Assembly (NCBI GenBank): GCA_949752735.1
Contig: OX457042.1
Coordinates: forward strand, 20,193,558 to 20,257,557
Length of the DNA stretch: 64,000 nucleotides
Direction: 5' to 3'
Source of the DNA: Lumbricus terrestris
Lineage: Eukaryota; Annelida; Clitellata; Crassiclitellata; Lumbricidae
Part shown: piece after piece, positions 23,136 to 30,228 of the stretch
Position numbering within the stretch: position 1 is the first letter of the stretch
Layout: each line of letters starts with the position of its first letter
Position numbers and translations under genes: made by a program
Notes under the pieces: generated by a model
Database searches by the model: none
The model's input: the letters and a program-made list of their open reading frames with translations, nothing else
What the model was told of the DNA's origin: nothing

Positions 23136-25783
23136 CATCTACCGGTATATATATAATTATATATTTATCAATATAAATTTTATATATATATATATATTCA
23201 CATAAATAATGGCTATTGTCATCCCAGTTTGTAGACTGTGCATTGGGATTTTTGATGTTTTGAGTACCTTGCATATGTGCAAGGGTGCTTTGGATGCAAA
23301 ACAGTTAAGACCCTGAGAGTCTTTTGGAGTGGCATCAGGGGCGGAATCAGGGGGGCCAATCCGGCCACGAACCCCCCTATTTAAAAAGTGTATGGGACGT
23401 GGCCCCCTCCATTTGGTTTCAACAAGCCATTAAGTCAATGCAGCTGGAGAGAAAAGTAGGATACTAGAGAGGCCATAGTACGGTATATTATTTATTATTG
23501 CTTGCAGATTACTTCGACCAGGATGACTGATGACTAAAAAAAGGTCATCAGTTATTTTGGCAGGGAAAAACGATTTTTCTGGCAAAGATCGCCGAAAATT
23601 TTGGCCTCCCTTCGAAAATTTCTGTATCCACCCCTGAGTGGCATTAACTCGTGATGGTCTTCGTGAGTCTATGAATAAACGGTGTCGGCTGTCAGCACTG
23701 GATGCTCGAATCCATTGGTTAGGCTCTGACAGGACAGTGCACAATTGTTGCTCTTCTGTTATTATTGGAACTGTGTTCGCGTACTAATGTGCGATTTGTT
23801 CTTTATGGGTTTGCTACCATGTAGGGTAGCTAGCATAGATGGAGTTTATGTTAAGTACTTAAAAGGCACCTTATTAAATGTCTAGATAACTAGGTAACTA
23901 ACGGATGTGCACTCGTATGTATACAAACCTAAATGACATTTGATTGACAGCGTTCATACCATTGCATGCTTATTTCGCATCACTTTAAATACTGAAATTT
24001 ACGCCTGAATATTTCCTTAAACATATACCTACTGTACGTTTTGTGTAATACCTTACTTGTGTCTGATATTATCAGCGAAGGAGATGTAGCTTAAGCTTAT
24101 TGTGTCTTTTTGTCTGATACCTTACTTGTGTCTGGTGTTACCAGAGAAGGAAGTGTAGCCTAAGCTTAATACTGTGCCTTTTTGTCTAATACCTTACTTG
24201 TGTCTGATATTACCAGAGAAGGAGAGATACTTTGCTGGTTTCCAGGGAAGCAACGAGCTCGACATTAAGATTCGTAACGAGAAACGTGAGCAGAAATCAC
24301 TGGCCGGTGGTATTCCACCGGTTCCAGTTGATGGCTCACTTCAGCGACCCATGCGGAACACCGCCATCCAAGAGGGTGGTTTCATCGTTGAACGAACTGA
24401 AAATAACAACATGCGGTAGGAATTATTTATATATTACATTTTTTAGTTTTGATTTAAAAAGTCAAGAAGAATAAAAACTGGGGAGACAGTCATGTTGAAG
24501 CTTAGAGCATATACGTAATTGAACAAGCCCTTAGTTATTATTGTTTGTTACAACACATCTGTGGGATCGTAGTGACAGTGCATGGACAGTTTTCAGTAAA
24601 TGATGTAGCCCGGCAATGTGGAATTCCCTCCATGAGGAATTTAGAAATGTATTATCCTTCGATATAATATGTAGTGAGGACTTTTTGGTTGGTGGATGGG
24701 AGATGGTTGGTACTCATTGTGTCCACTTTCGGCTGACTTGTTTGATTTATAAGCTTGCTTCTGTGTTTTTGTTTATGGTGTGTCAGTTAATGAATGATTA
24801 ATTTGTTGATTGATAGCCATACAATTGATTGATTTGTTAATTGATAGCCATACAATGCCTTCCTTACATTACTGACATTAACTCGACTTAGCCTACAGAC
24901 CCTACCAGTAAGACACGTTGATTTTTATTTCAGAAGTGCAGCCTCCTTGGCAGAAGATGAAACACGAACGACAACGATCCGCAGGGCAGATCCCAATGGA
25001 TCAATTCGATCTGCGACAAAGGATCCCATTGGATCATCGTTCACCAGCAGTAGTGTGTTTGCCGTTTCTGGCATACCAGCGAGACCGTCGACCACGCAAC
25101 CCCCATTGACCATCACCACAGCCTTGCCCCTTACCCGAACCGTACCCATCTCCGAACGTCGGTCACCCCTCGCTACCCCCAAGTGGTCAGATGCGTCGAC
25201 GACGGCTTCATACCCCGACTGCACTACAACTTCTTCATTCTCAGGCGAGATGACCTTTTCAACGGTGCCTGCTTTGCCCCAGCGTACCCCGGTCATAGTC
25301 ACCCAACCCATTCGAGGGTCTACCCCGACCGCCGTCAGAACCCTCGGCGACCTATCGAGTCTTTCACGGAGGAGCTTAGAACGAACGGCACCGACGCCGG
25401 AGACTGGTTCCGTGGGTGTCGCATCCCCGCCAGAGTTGGACCGAGTCATTGCGGAGAACCAGTGGCGCCGTGCAATCAGCCCCGGACCGGACATCTTCCA
25501 TGTCCGCGATGCGCGGGCAGAGGAGAATGCCCGCCGGTCGGGAAGTCCCGGACCTGACCTCCTCCCGTCTCCTCGGTCGTGGCGTAGCGACGCGGTTTCC
25601 AGCGGAGGAGCGCTGTTCCAGCACCAGCGGAATGCAGTCCGGTTCCAGGCGACGCAGCATTCAGCGATGACCCTTGGGCCGGAGGGAGGGATCAGTCGGA
25701 GGATTGACTTCCGGGTCGTCAATCCGACGAAGGTTCTGCCGATCGACGTCGCTTCAATGACGATGAGGGACTCTCCGAAGTAA
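256..25783 (+). CDS. CTTNBP2: CTTNBP2-like protein (cortactin-binding protein 2), 24 exons, 1594 aa
   Basis: In vertebrates CTTNBP2 binds cortactin and works in the cortical cytoskeleton and dendritic spines. Exons: 256-345, 2642-2743, 3532-3756, 5426-5533, 6387-6626, 7142-7813, 8498-8651, 9655-9849, 10741-10840, 11787-11937, 12836-13030, 14245-14362, 15130-15453, 16075-16170, 16658-16737, 16910-16996, 17356-17455, 18850-19008, 19819-19891, 20115-20274, 21153-21289, 22884-23053, 24217-24415, 24934-25783. The lengths sum to 4785 nt and every junction keeps phase. Domain order is CortBP2 coiled coil (about 30-300), linker (300-555), ankyrin repeats (555-785), and a P-loop module (about 890-1250) with Walker A GPKGTGKT at 961-968, Walker B PILILDD at 1029-1035 and sensor-like IIATMDR. 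The start is the first in-frame ATG after an in-frame TGA at 187-189. Order and junctions match vertebrate CTTNBP2 (about 1660 aa, from memory). One intron uses a GC donor. Exon limits are inferred without transcripts. Confidence 0.93.
346..2641 (+). other. Intron 1, no gene seen
   Basis: The intron contains a local run of diverged repeats with the word TCATCAATCCAAC (about 815-1210, roughly 60-70 bp spacing), a G-rich stretch at 1428-1530 and an L2-like tail near 2450. I see no coding exon. Confidence 0.6.
2448..2512 (-). mobile_element. L2-like tail fragment
   Basis: TTCATTCATTTATTCATTAG, then TTATATAGCGCTCCTTCAAG and AGGCGCTC, the reverse of the L2-like 3' end that recurs in this window. 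Confidence 0.6.
2642..2743 (+). CDS. CTTNBP2: CTTNBP2-like exon 2 (start of CortBP2 domain)
   Basis: Residues 31-64. Acceptor TTTTTTCAACAG, donor AAA|GTGAGC, phase 0 on both sides. It contains LSKKELLEILVAMESELQAR, the hallmark opening of the CortBP2 N-terminal domain (vertebrate [20 protein letters not shown], from memory). Confidence 0.92.
3205..3356. repeat. ATC microsatellite
   Basis: Long near-pure (ATC)n run in intron 2 of the CTTNBP2-like gene. The open frames of Ile or His codons across it are artefacts. Confidence 0.95.
3532..3756 (+). CDS. CTTNBP2: CTTNBP2-like exon 3 (CortBP2 domain)
   Basis: Residues 65-139, phase 0 on both sides (ATCAG| ... AAG|GTCAGG). It encodes KFRYGCFSALQHD, matching the family's RYGRFNLNDPFLALQRD region, followed by a helical stretch ending TQLAAVERQYHK. 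Confidence 0.9.
5426..5533 (+). CDS. CTTNBP2: CTTNBP2-like exon 4 (coiled coil)
   Basis: Residues 140-175, flanked by TGTAG| and GAG|GTCTGT, phase 0. The product is highly charged (LDLERQERKAEN, then HRLEEDKNQLQKE) and continues the coiled coil. Confidence 0.88.
6027..6238 (+). mobile_element. tRNA-derived SINE
   Basis: Pol III A-box-like ATGGTGTAGTGG and B box AGTTCGAATCC, followed by GTAGGGACCTTGGGCAAGTC and an L2-like tail GGGAGCACCTCTGAGTAG. It is diverged. Located in intron 4 of the CTTNBP2-like gene. Confidence 0.82.
6387..6626 (+). CDS. CTTNBP2: CTTNBP2-like exon 5 (coiled coil)
   Basis: Residues 176-255, flanked by TTCAG| and GAG|GTCAGT, phase 0. It opens LEEERRRSAKLEEDLLLL and keeps heptad spacing with VLAKERRWFAEKIAKM. 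This equals the vertebrate LVKECKQLSGKV segment. Two other frames are open here only because of the codon content. Confidence 0.9.
6844..6918. repeat. GT microsatellite
   Basis: Imperfect (GT)n with GC interruptions, in intron 5. Confidence 0.93.
7142..7813 (+). CDS. CTTNBP2: CTTNBP2-like exon 6 (end of coiled coil and linker)
   Basis: Residues 256-479, phase 0. The first ~60 residues finish the coiled coil (RRIGELCAEIERLRLQLHN). The rest is a Ser/Thr/Val-rich disordered linker with a short GGHSRIPHFQGALR motif that recalls the ARFRFQG motif of vertebrates. The proline-rich PPKKP motifs known in vertebrates are not visible. Confidence 0.9.
7928..8132 (-). mobile_element. tRNA-derived SINE
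   Basis: Reverse copy of the same family: from GTGGGGCGCGGTAGTGTAGT at the right end to GGGCGCTATAGCAAGTGC at the left. It is in intron 6 of the CTTNBP2-like gene. Confidence 0.85.
8498..8651 (+). CDS. CTTNBP2: CTTNBP2-like exon 7 (linker)
   Basis: Residues 480 to the first base of codon 531. Flanked by CTAAAG| and CCAG|GTAATT, phase 0 in and phase 1 out. It encodes ADESGASNLDIFGPEMANLQ, then an Ala-rich helix. No known domain was recognised, but the phases fit both neighbours. Confidence 0.8.
9128..9183. repeat. CA microsatellite
   Basis: Imperfect (CA)n with CTTG interruptions, directly before the LINE tail in intron 7. Confidence 0.88.
9190..9612 (+). mobile_element. L2-like LINE 3' end
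   Basis: The frame reads FDRRTKLSFWLPCSWTA and then RRSFSVAGPTTWNGLPVTLR, the C-terminal end of L2-type ORF2. The tail GAGGCGCTATATAAATTTC is followed by two copies of a 35 bp unit (9537-9610). It lies in intron 7 of the CTTNBP2-like gene. Confidence 0.8.
9655..9849 (+). CDS. CTTNBP2: CTTNBP2-like exon 8 (start of ankyrin block)
   Basis: Residues ~531-595, phase 1 in and out. After a Ser-rich lead it gives IHQAILAMDHVSLTRLL and then LLPLHLATESGSE, the first ankyrin repeats. Confidence 0.9.
9896..10080. repeat. 41 bp minisatellite, about 4 copies
   Basis: Unit begins TTTCTAATCTAATCAAATTG and continues ATTCAATGCAGTCATTTTTGG. Inner copies are almost identical. It starts 46 bp after the exon 8 donor. 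Confidence 0.92.
10471..10580. repeat. Perfect 26 bp inverted repeat (hairpin) in intron 8
   Basis: Arms TCAGCCACTCGGATCCTTCT... at 10496-10521 and its exact reverse complement at 10545-10570, loop 23 nt. Outer arms TAGAATTAT and ATAATTCTA (10471-10479, 10572-10580) also pair, with a 16 nt bulge on the left. Confidence 0.9.
10741..10840 (+). CDS. CTTNBP2: CTTNBP2-like exon 9 (ankyrin repeats)
   Basis: Residues ~596-628. It reads ECVRVLLEHGADPSAIRDD then STALHIATTEGHLR, a clear ankyrin repeat. Acceptor GTTTGTAG|, donor TTGCG|GTAATG, phase 1 in and 2 out. Confidence 0.93.
11150..11504 (+). mobile_element. Diverged LINE 3' end
   Basis: Weakly conserved LINE C-terminal coding sequence in several frames, ending with GGGAGCACTTCTGAAAGAC and GTGCTTTATAAATG, the usual L2-like tail of this window. 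It abuts the SINE at 11505. Low conservation keeps the upstream limit uncertain. Confidence 0.55.
11505..11712 (-). mobile_element. tRNA-derived SINE
   Basis: Reverse copy with head TGGGGCGTGGTGGTGTAGTG and B box GGTTCGAATCC. It follows directly on a LINE tail in intron 9. Confidence 0.85.
11787..11937 (+). CDS. CTTNBP2: CTTNBP2-like exon 10 (ankyrin repeats)
   Basis: Residues ~629-679. It has LQLLLEYGG then GWTPLHCAASNGHSECSRVL and LLDHGARIDAVTN, a near-consensus ankyrin repeat. Phase 2 in and 0 out. Confidence 0.94.
12392..12677. mobile_element. hAT-type MITE
   Basis: Ends CAGTGGCGGCGCTAGG and CCTGGCGCCGCCACTG, with flanking 8-mers CTTTACTG and CTTTAGTG (7 of 8). The inside carries GACTAAAAAAGGTCGTCAG. 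It is in intron 10 of the CTTNBP2-like gene. Confidence 0.8.
12836..13030 (+). CDS. CTTNBP2: CTTNBP2-like exon 11 (ankyrin repeats)
   Basis: Residues 680-744. NWTPLHSCIHSGHSACLETI is followed by an insert and then DKDGWTIAHLATVRESK. The vertebrate protein has the same interrupted repeat ([20 protein letters not shown], then GWTAAHIAASKG, from memory). Confidence 0.94.
14245..14362 (+). CDS. CTTNBP2: CTTNBP2-like exon 12 (last ankyrin repeat)
   Basis: Residues 745 to the first base of 784. DCLEVLSRHIHLDLERRDKW closely matches the family's [20 protein letters not shown]. The donor GTAATC is also the first unit of a 16 bp tandem array. Confidence 0.94.
14363..14576. repeat. 16 bp tandem array, 13 copies, starting at a splice donor
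   Basis: Unit GTAATCTAATCTAAGC. The first unit is the exon 12 donor GTAATC itself; several later units again begin GTAATC. Confidence 0.93.
15130..15453 (+). CDS. CTTNBP2: CTTNBP2-like exon 13 (lead-in to P-loop module)
   Basis: Residues ~784-891, phase 1 in and out. It has VVVSKVTTWVELEEKLG and then an NPFTLGISLSSVKYYTIG end. This corresponds to the vertebrate segment around TSWDDFSKAVSQAL up to the IRSITLGN stretch. Confidence 0.88.
16075..16170 (+). CDS. CTTNBP2: CTTNBP2-like exon 14
   Basis: Residues ~892-923. YHWSPGTSTEKTPFEMLA aligns with the family's VPWSVGQSFAQSPWDFMR, and NTNVISVRLFG with EHITVLLSG. Phase 1 in and out, donor TTTG|GTGAGT. Confidence 0.88.
16222..16374. repeat. ATC/ATCACC microsatellite
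   Basis: Compound trinucleotide run in intron 14 of the CTTNBP2-like gene. Confidence 0.93.
16658..16737 (+). CDS. CTTNBP2: CTTNBP2-like exon 15
   Basis: Residues ~924-950. The peptide YEMLIPVSVLQNYLRL matches the very conserved YASMIPLQMMQNYLRL of vertebrate CTTNBP2. Acceptor TTCTTCAG|, phase 1 in and 0 out. Confidence 0.93.
16910..16996 (+). CDS. CTTNBP2: CTTNBP2-like exon 16 (Walker A)
   Basis: Residues 951-979. SVVFYGPKGTGKTFLVRKLA is a full P-loop (GxxGxGKT). The remembered vertebrate sequence at this place is FHGPEGSLQDYIV, where the Lys-Thr pair is missing. The invertebrate copy is therefore predicted to bind nucleotide. Confidence 0.94.
17090..17150 (-). mobile_element. L2-like tail fragment
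   Basis: Reverse tail ATTTATATAGCCCACTCTTC preceded by a diverged CATTCGTTAATTC repeat. In intron 16. Confidence 0.5.
17356..17455 (+). CDS. CTTNBP2: CTTNBP2-like exon 17 (GC splice donor)
   Basis: Residues ~980-1012. It ends AAAG|GCAAGT. Joined to exon 18 it reads LLKLLLDKGCLINA, the same length as the family's LLDLFISSACLIPV. The nearest GT donor (17477) keeps phase too but would insert seven residues, so the GC donor is preferred. Confidence 0.8.
18525..18736 (-). mobile_element. tRNA-derived SINE, diverged
   Basis: Reverse copy, strongly mutated in the B box (GTTTTGAATCC) but with the same head, middle CTTGAGGTGG (plus strand) and tail order. In intron 17. Confidence 0.75.
18850..19008 (+). 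CDS. CTTNBP2: CTTNBP2-like exon 18 (Walker B)
   Basis: Residues ~1013-1065. TPILILDDLAKISVVDVFKD contains a Walker B (four hydrophobic residues, then DD); vertebrates have IIIILENLEKSSLSELLRD here. The donor CATG|GTTCGA is weak but both length and phase fit exon 19. Confidence 0.85.
19440..19732 (-). mobile_element. L2-like LINE 3' end (antisense)
   Basis: The minus strand reads STLQSANQAEFLASQSRTAI and RRSFSVAGPTAWNGLPVTTR, and then a GGTGCTATATAAATTTC tail with AAATAAATAAAT. It sits in intron 18 of the CTTNBP2-like gene and is a close relative of the copy at 9190. Confidence 0.82.
19819..19891 (+). CDS. CTTNBP2: CTTNBP2-like exon 19 (sensor-1 region)
   Basis: Residues ~1066-1090. It encodes SCYMNPNCYIIATMDRAR, matching ECYYFHENCFLMGTIAKA in the vertebrate protein and the sensor-1 strand of AAA+ ATPases. 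Phase 1 in and 2 out. Confidence 0.9.
19965..19990. repeat. CA microsatellite
   Basis: About 13 CA units in intron 19. Confidence 0.93.
20115..20274 (+). CDS. CTTNBP2: CTTNBP2-like exon 20
   Basis: Residues ~1090-1143. LSIQQRFKWVHLRCDQEPIK aligns with [20 protein letters not shown], and is followed by LLHRHLLRRLAHSYRG. The donor GTACTT is the first unit of a 31 bp triplicate. Confidence 0.94.
20275..20367. repeat. 31 bp triplicate starting at a splice donor
   Basis: Three units opening GTACTTGATTAGCTATATAC. The first begins exactly at the exon 20 donor. Confidence 0.93.
20744..21058. mobile_element. hAT-type MITE with perfect TSD
   Basis: Ends CAGCGGTTCACCAATCC and GGTTGGGAACCACTG. Perfect duplication ATTTATAC at 20736-20743 and 21059-21066. 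It lies in intron 20, ending 94 bp before exon 21. Confidence 0.9.
21153..21289 (+). CDS. CTTNBP2: CTTNBP2-like exon 21 (AAA lid region)
   Basis: Residues 1144-1188. VEWVICVWQRLNEGLAKLG then LIFGPCYFLVCPIEAN matches VDWALSVWRQLNSCLARLG and LLGPKYFLSCPVV of the family. Phase 0 in and 2 out. Confidence 0.94.
21540..22765 (+). mobile_element. L2/CR1-like LINE fragment, frameshifted reverse transcriptase
   Basis: It lies inside intron 21 of the CTTNBP2-like gene. It starts within the reverse transcriptase (DVSAAFDTVDHEILLERL, then GLPQGSVLGPILYIIY and QQYADDVQAY). A frameshift near 21850-21880 moves the rest (LRLNPSKTKFIWLG to VVGPVVWNGLPCELRL) into a second frame ending at 22665. The 3' end has the GGAGCGCTATATAAATG tail and a GAATGAATG repeat. 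It is 5'-truncated and dead. Confidence 0.9.
22884..23053 (+). CDS. CTTNBP2: CTTNBP2-like exon 22 (AAA lid region)
   Basis: Residues ~1189-1245. WLNIQWNQVIAPTITEAVIR and then STALYVLMQRAVVSGCPLSG match WMSKLWNGVIAPRVQEAIL and KAALSILLNKAVLHGCPL. Phase 2 in and 1 out. Confidence 0.94.
23095..23200. repeat. AT microsatellite
   Basis: Two (AT)n runs separated by about 30 bp, in intron 22 close to the exon 22 donor. Confidence 0.92.
23336..23636. mobile_element. hAT-type MITE with perfect TSD
   Basis: Ends CAGGGGCGGAATC and GTATCCACCCCTG. Perfect duplication AGTGGCAT at 23328-23335 and 23637-23644. Inside is GATGACTAAAAAAAGGTCATC. It is in intron 22. Confidence 0.88.
24046..24232. repeat. About 70 bp triplicate carrying a splice acceptor
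   Basis: Three units that share TAATACCTTACTTGTGTCTG, a TTACCAG or TTATCAG acceptor and (A/C)GAAGGA. The third unit contains the real acceptor of exon 23; units 1 and 2 lie upstream. Confidence 0.92.
24217..24415 (+). CDS. CTTNBP2: CTTNBP2-like exon 23 (C-terminal tail)
   Basis: Residues ~1246-1311. It begins EKERYFAGFQGSNELDIKIR. Acceptor TTACCAG| is the third of three tandem copies of the same acceptor region. The tail has no recognised domain. Phase 1 in and 2 out, donor ATGCG|GTAGGA. Confidence 0.82.
24934..25783 (+). CDS. CTTNBP2: CTTNBP2-like exon 24 (last exon, disordered tail)
   Basis: Residues ~1312-1594 and stop TAA at 25781-25783. The product is rich in Ser, Thr, Pro and Arg with many TTS/RSP-type sites, so probably disordered and phosphorylated. 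The exon has higher GC than its introns. Assignment rests on acceptor ATTTCAG|, phase 2 and the uninterrupted frame; no homology was recognised. Confidence 0.82.
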
Positions 25784-28387
25784 CCAGCGATGCGTGACCG
25801 CAGTCGTGCACAGCTGCAACTGCGGTATCTAGTTCTGATGTAACGCACATCTATGCCCAACGGTGCTGTCCCAACGTCGATTGCAGTCTAGTTACGCCAA
25901 CTTCCGAAGCTTGCAAGCCGACATCTAGCGGGGAAACAGTCTTCTGCCTGCTGTACGTGGAAAAAGATAAAGAGTCGTGGTTTTATAGAACGGCTGTCAG
26001 TTGAGAGTTTAGAGATGGGTGGGGAAATAGGTTTGGATGGCTCCAAACTCTTGTGTTCAAGTTTTTTTGGGGGTCGGTTTTATTTTAGATTAAGATTGGT
26101 GAGAACTGGCGGGAAGCAGTTGTGCTGAAGCGTACAACGTATGTGATTGGACAGAATTTATTGATAAATTTCTAGCTAGCACGAGTTTGTACAAAATCTC
26201 GTGGGCACTTGCAGAAAAGTTAATAGGCAGTTGCACGTCGTTGAAATAAAAAATTTATGCTAAAAAGTTTACTGGCAGTTGCACTTGTATCATTGTATTC
26301 AAGCAAATGCCAAAAGGCTAATAGGTATTTGAGTTATATGGGCAGATGTCCATAAAATAAGGGGAGTTAAATGTGCAGAATGCAAATGGCAACACTGCCA
26401 GGAGATTAAAAAGCAATTGCCCAGAATGTAGCTCATACCAATTCTATGACATATGATATGTCTTGCAGCGGCAAGCTGATGTCACTTTGTCAGTGCTGTT
26501 GTACAAAGGCAACATGGCAAGAAGACAGGTGTTGCTTGAATGTTGTTTGAGTGGATATGCCTCTGAAATGCATCATAGATTGAAATGTTGTTCCATAAGG
26601 AAATGTTGCCTGATCTGGTTATATATATTACCATCTTTGCAATGTTCCTCTCTGCAATCTTGGACATCAAATTGTGTAACTCTGTAGCGAACAATTACCT
26701 TTCATTATCTTACAAGTTAGATTATGTTAAACTTACGTTACATTAGAAGTGATGTTGATTTTTGGTTGTATTGTGGAAGCATAATGAACTTTCTGTTGAG
26801 TAGTTTCTTGTTGTGGCGCTATACAAACTTCACTGTTATCACATCTTGAATGCAATTTGTATTTATATGGTGACTTGTTGTTGGATATAAATTTTTTATT
26901 GGTTTATAATGTCAGGCACCATGGGTAAAGTTTAGGTTAGTACAGGTTTGCAGGTTTTGTTATCCAGTGGTTTTAGTGGTTTTGGGAGTTGGATCCTATG
27001 GTTGTTGAATTGCTGGATGTTTGGTGATGGCAACATTTATCCATATGTAGACCATTTGGGAAACCAGTTAACCATGGTGTTGTGTTGTTAGATGCTGTGC
27101 TGACAACCATTAGGGGCCATCCATTAGTATGTGTGCAAGAGTGGAAAGAGTTTGTGAGTGGATTAAGTACACACCGGTGTATGGGATCCGGGGTGTGGCA
27201 GGTGTGCATACGCAGGTGCGGTGTACATGTAAGAGGCAAATTTCTCAGGATTTCTGCATGCATAGTGCATGGATGGTCTCTTATGTGCCAGCTTTGTTAT
27301 GTGGAATGTGTGAGTTTGAATCTCCTAGGATTATTATTTAGCAATGTTTAATGCAGACTTTTCATAGCAGCATGTGCTGTGATTGCTAATCTATGGATAG
27401 TGTGGCCTTATACCTGTACATGTGTATATGAACCGAGTGTGGCAGGTCACAGTGATGGAGTATTCTGGTTGTCATGGGGTGTTGGCATACAATGTCTTTG
27501 GTCAATATTAAAATTCTTGTGCACAATCATGGGCAATCGCAGCAGAAACGTTTACAGAAGGGTCAAAACACAATGATCACGGTTAAATAATTGGCAGGAG
27601 CTCGTAAAATGCAAAGCAGGAGTTTGAAAACACAGGTATTTTTAATGGAGGTTTTTCACTATTTGAAATTTTCTAAAGATCAAAGAATAGTAGTTGAAAA
27701 ACAGGTGTCAATTTTCCGGTGGTTCAAGTTCCCCCCCTTATCCTTATGTTCAGCGCTATGTGCGGAATCAAGAATGAGTTTATTTTCAATTTGCTGCGGG
27801 CTTTTTATTAAAGATCAATTCTCGTGATATCAAGGACATAATTATAGAGTTTGGTTCTCATGACATCCCAAATTAGTGAGAGCAAACTTGCGCTAATTCT
27901 GTGACGTAGAAAGACTTTAATGATCAAATTAGACATTGAAATAACTGGTTATCAGCTGGAACAGGTCGTGAATATCCTGGGAAAGATAGAGGTCATGAAG
28001 AATTGTTGAAATCATTACCGCACAACCTTTTACTTGAATTGGAGGTTGTGCTTTATGATGTTCCAGTGCATGTTGCGTTTTTACAATTACCTTACCATAT
28101 CACAAAAACAGGTTGCAGAATATTTGGTAGTTCGTAGTATAGGGGAATTGTATCATGTAGTCTGATTTGAGAATGCACGTCACATACATTGATAAATTTG
28201 AATTCAGATTGTGCCTTTTCGGTGAGCAGTTGTTTTGTGACGAATGACTGTGGTAATAAGTTCTGAATTGATTTCTCTAGCATGTGAAACTGTTGATGTT
28301 TTATTCTGCATTTTTAGACTTAGCTGTTTGTTTGTTTGACTGCTTGATCGGGTGTGTTTGAAATTTAAAGCTTGAACCATATAATGC

Positions 28388-28441
28388 GTAATCGTGCATT
28401 TATATAGCACCACTTCAAGGGAGACTCCTCAGAGGCGCTTA
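28388..28441 (-). mobile_element. L2-like tail fragment
   Basis: CATTTATATAGCACCACTTC, then CTCCTCAGAGGCGCTT, a reverse L2-like end in the probable 3' UTR or spacer. Confidence 0.55.
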
Positions 28442-29861
28442 AGAAAGTGTTGTCCATTTTGTTGGGCTACTAATGCTGTGTTTCTACTTCAACCAAATGA
28501 TCTTTCAACTTCTGGACCATGCCTCCGAGGTGTTTAGTTGATCGAGGCATGTCGTAAATATTGACTGTACTGCCTTAGTTTTAAAGCAGAGGCATTACCT
28601 CATTTACTATAGACACTGTGCTTAAACTGTTATTTCCTCAACATTTGAAATTATTTCTCAGCGAATTATCCAGAATGGTTTAATGAATTTGCTGTAAAAA
28701 AGTGTGACCGGTTCCTCTTGTTGTAAATTGATTTACAAGGAATTTTATCAGAATTTTGAATAGTTTATATATTAAACAAGAAATGTCTAGTTTGGTTAGT
28801 GAAATTTTATTTCGTGAGTTGGGTCAATTGTATCTCATTTTACTCCGAATTTGTACAATAAATCATTTATTAATTGTGATTGAAGTATGTCTGTATTTCA
28901 ACTAGTTCTTGCTTGTAAATTGTAAGTTTAAAATCTGCAGTTTTTGACCATCTTGAAGCGTAGCACTCATTTTACCATACTTAATATTTGAGTTGTGCAT
29001 AAATGTGCTAGTACTTTACATTGTGCCGTGTTACTGGAAATTGCATTAGTCATAAGACACTGGCACTCTGTCCAATCTAAAGACTTTCTTAGCACTGTTA
29101 GCATAATCCAACAGGCACCAATTTGATAGCAAAATCATAGTCTTAAATCTCTTGAAGCCCTGTCTAGATTAGTAAGTTGGGAAAACGAGAAGATGACGGA
29201 CGGGTCATGGCGAGTGGTTATTGGTGGATGGTTAATAGTTTATGGTTAAAATGAGTCAACTGTTTTGACGCAAATGACTTCGAAGCACGCACGAAATGCA
29301 AATAACGCGGCAGTTAATTCCAACCAGCCAATGAAAACGTTTATCGAATTCAAACAACGTCAAAGTATGTCTGGATGTGATCACCCCCATGCAACTGACG
29401 AAATGTGATGCAATGGAAACCGACGTTTTAGTAGCGCTAGATATTTTCTTCGCCACTGCTTAAAGACTGTTCTGTCAATTGATTATCGATTCGATGTGTT
29501 CAGTTTAGAAGTTTATGCGGGAAGTTCATTGAATTATTTTTGCCAGACTAAATATTTTGTACATACTTCGGTAGCACAACTACTGCAAAGTCTGCAATTG
29601 ATATTTATGTAAGATTTCACTGTAAATAGATAGGCGTCTGTAAAGTTGCTGTGCTCTACTAAGTGCCTTTGTTGGCTTTGTTTGACTTGTGCTGTGTGTC
29701 GTTTGTCTTTGTGCCTTTGGTCGTGTTGCACTGTTTGCTGTCCTGTATGCTTTCTGTGATTAAGAGATTCTGAGTATAAGACGAGTTGCGGTTGAATTGG
29801 GCAAGGAGTAAGGGTTGCAGATGAGCATGATCTTTGGTCTATGGTTGAGCAGGATCGACGT

Positions 29862-29952
29862 CAATGATGATCGTGATCATCATGATTATGATCATGATCA
29901 TCATGATGATGCTGATGATGACGATCATGATGATGATGGTGATGATGCTGAT
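29862..29952. repeat. GAT/GATCAT repeat
   Basis: Mixed GATGAT and GATCAT units that can fold on themselves. Confidence 0.85.
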
Positions 29953-30177
29953 TTGACGTTGGTAACCAAGAGAATTGAAAATATGTAGGTCTTGGGTGAC
30001 CTTGTGGGTCCGCTACGCCGACGATTATGTTGACTAATGAGCGTTGGCTTTTGTTCTCAAGTGTTCTGGTCAATTGTGTTTAACATGCCCATTTGGTTAG
30101 ACCTACTAGTTACACAGTTGTTTACTCGTTTGCAGTTTCACCTGTATTATCACATCAGTGTAATCAAATCTGCAACA

Positions 30178-30228
30178 CCTGTGTAATTAACACCTGTGTA
30201 ATTAACACCTGTGTAATTAACACCTGTT
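30178..30228. repeat. 15 bp triplicate
   Basis: Unit ACACCTGTGTAATTA repeated three times, with a fourth partial unit. Confidence 0.88.

Noticed and set aside
24925..25860. Minus-strand open frame of 311 codons over the last CTTNBP2-like exon
   Set aside because: It mirrors the codon content of the plus-strand exon, has no splice or homology support, and the sense frame fits phase and gene end exactly.
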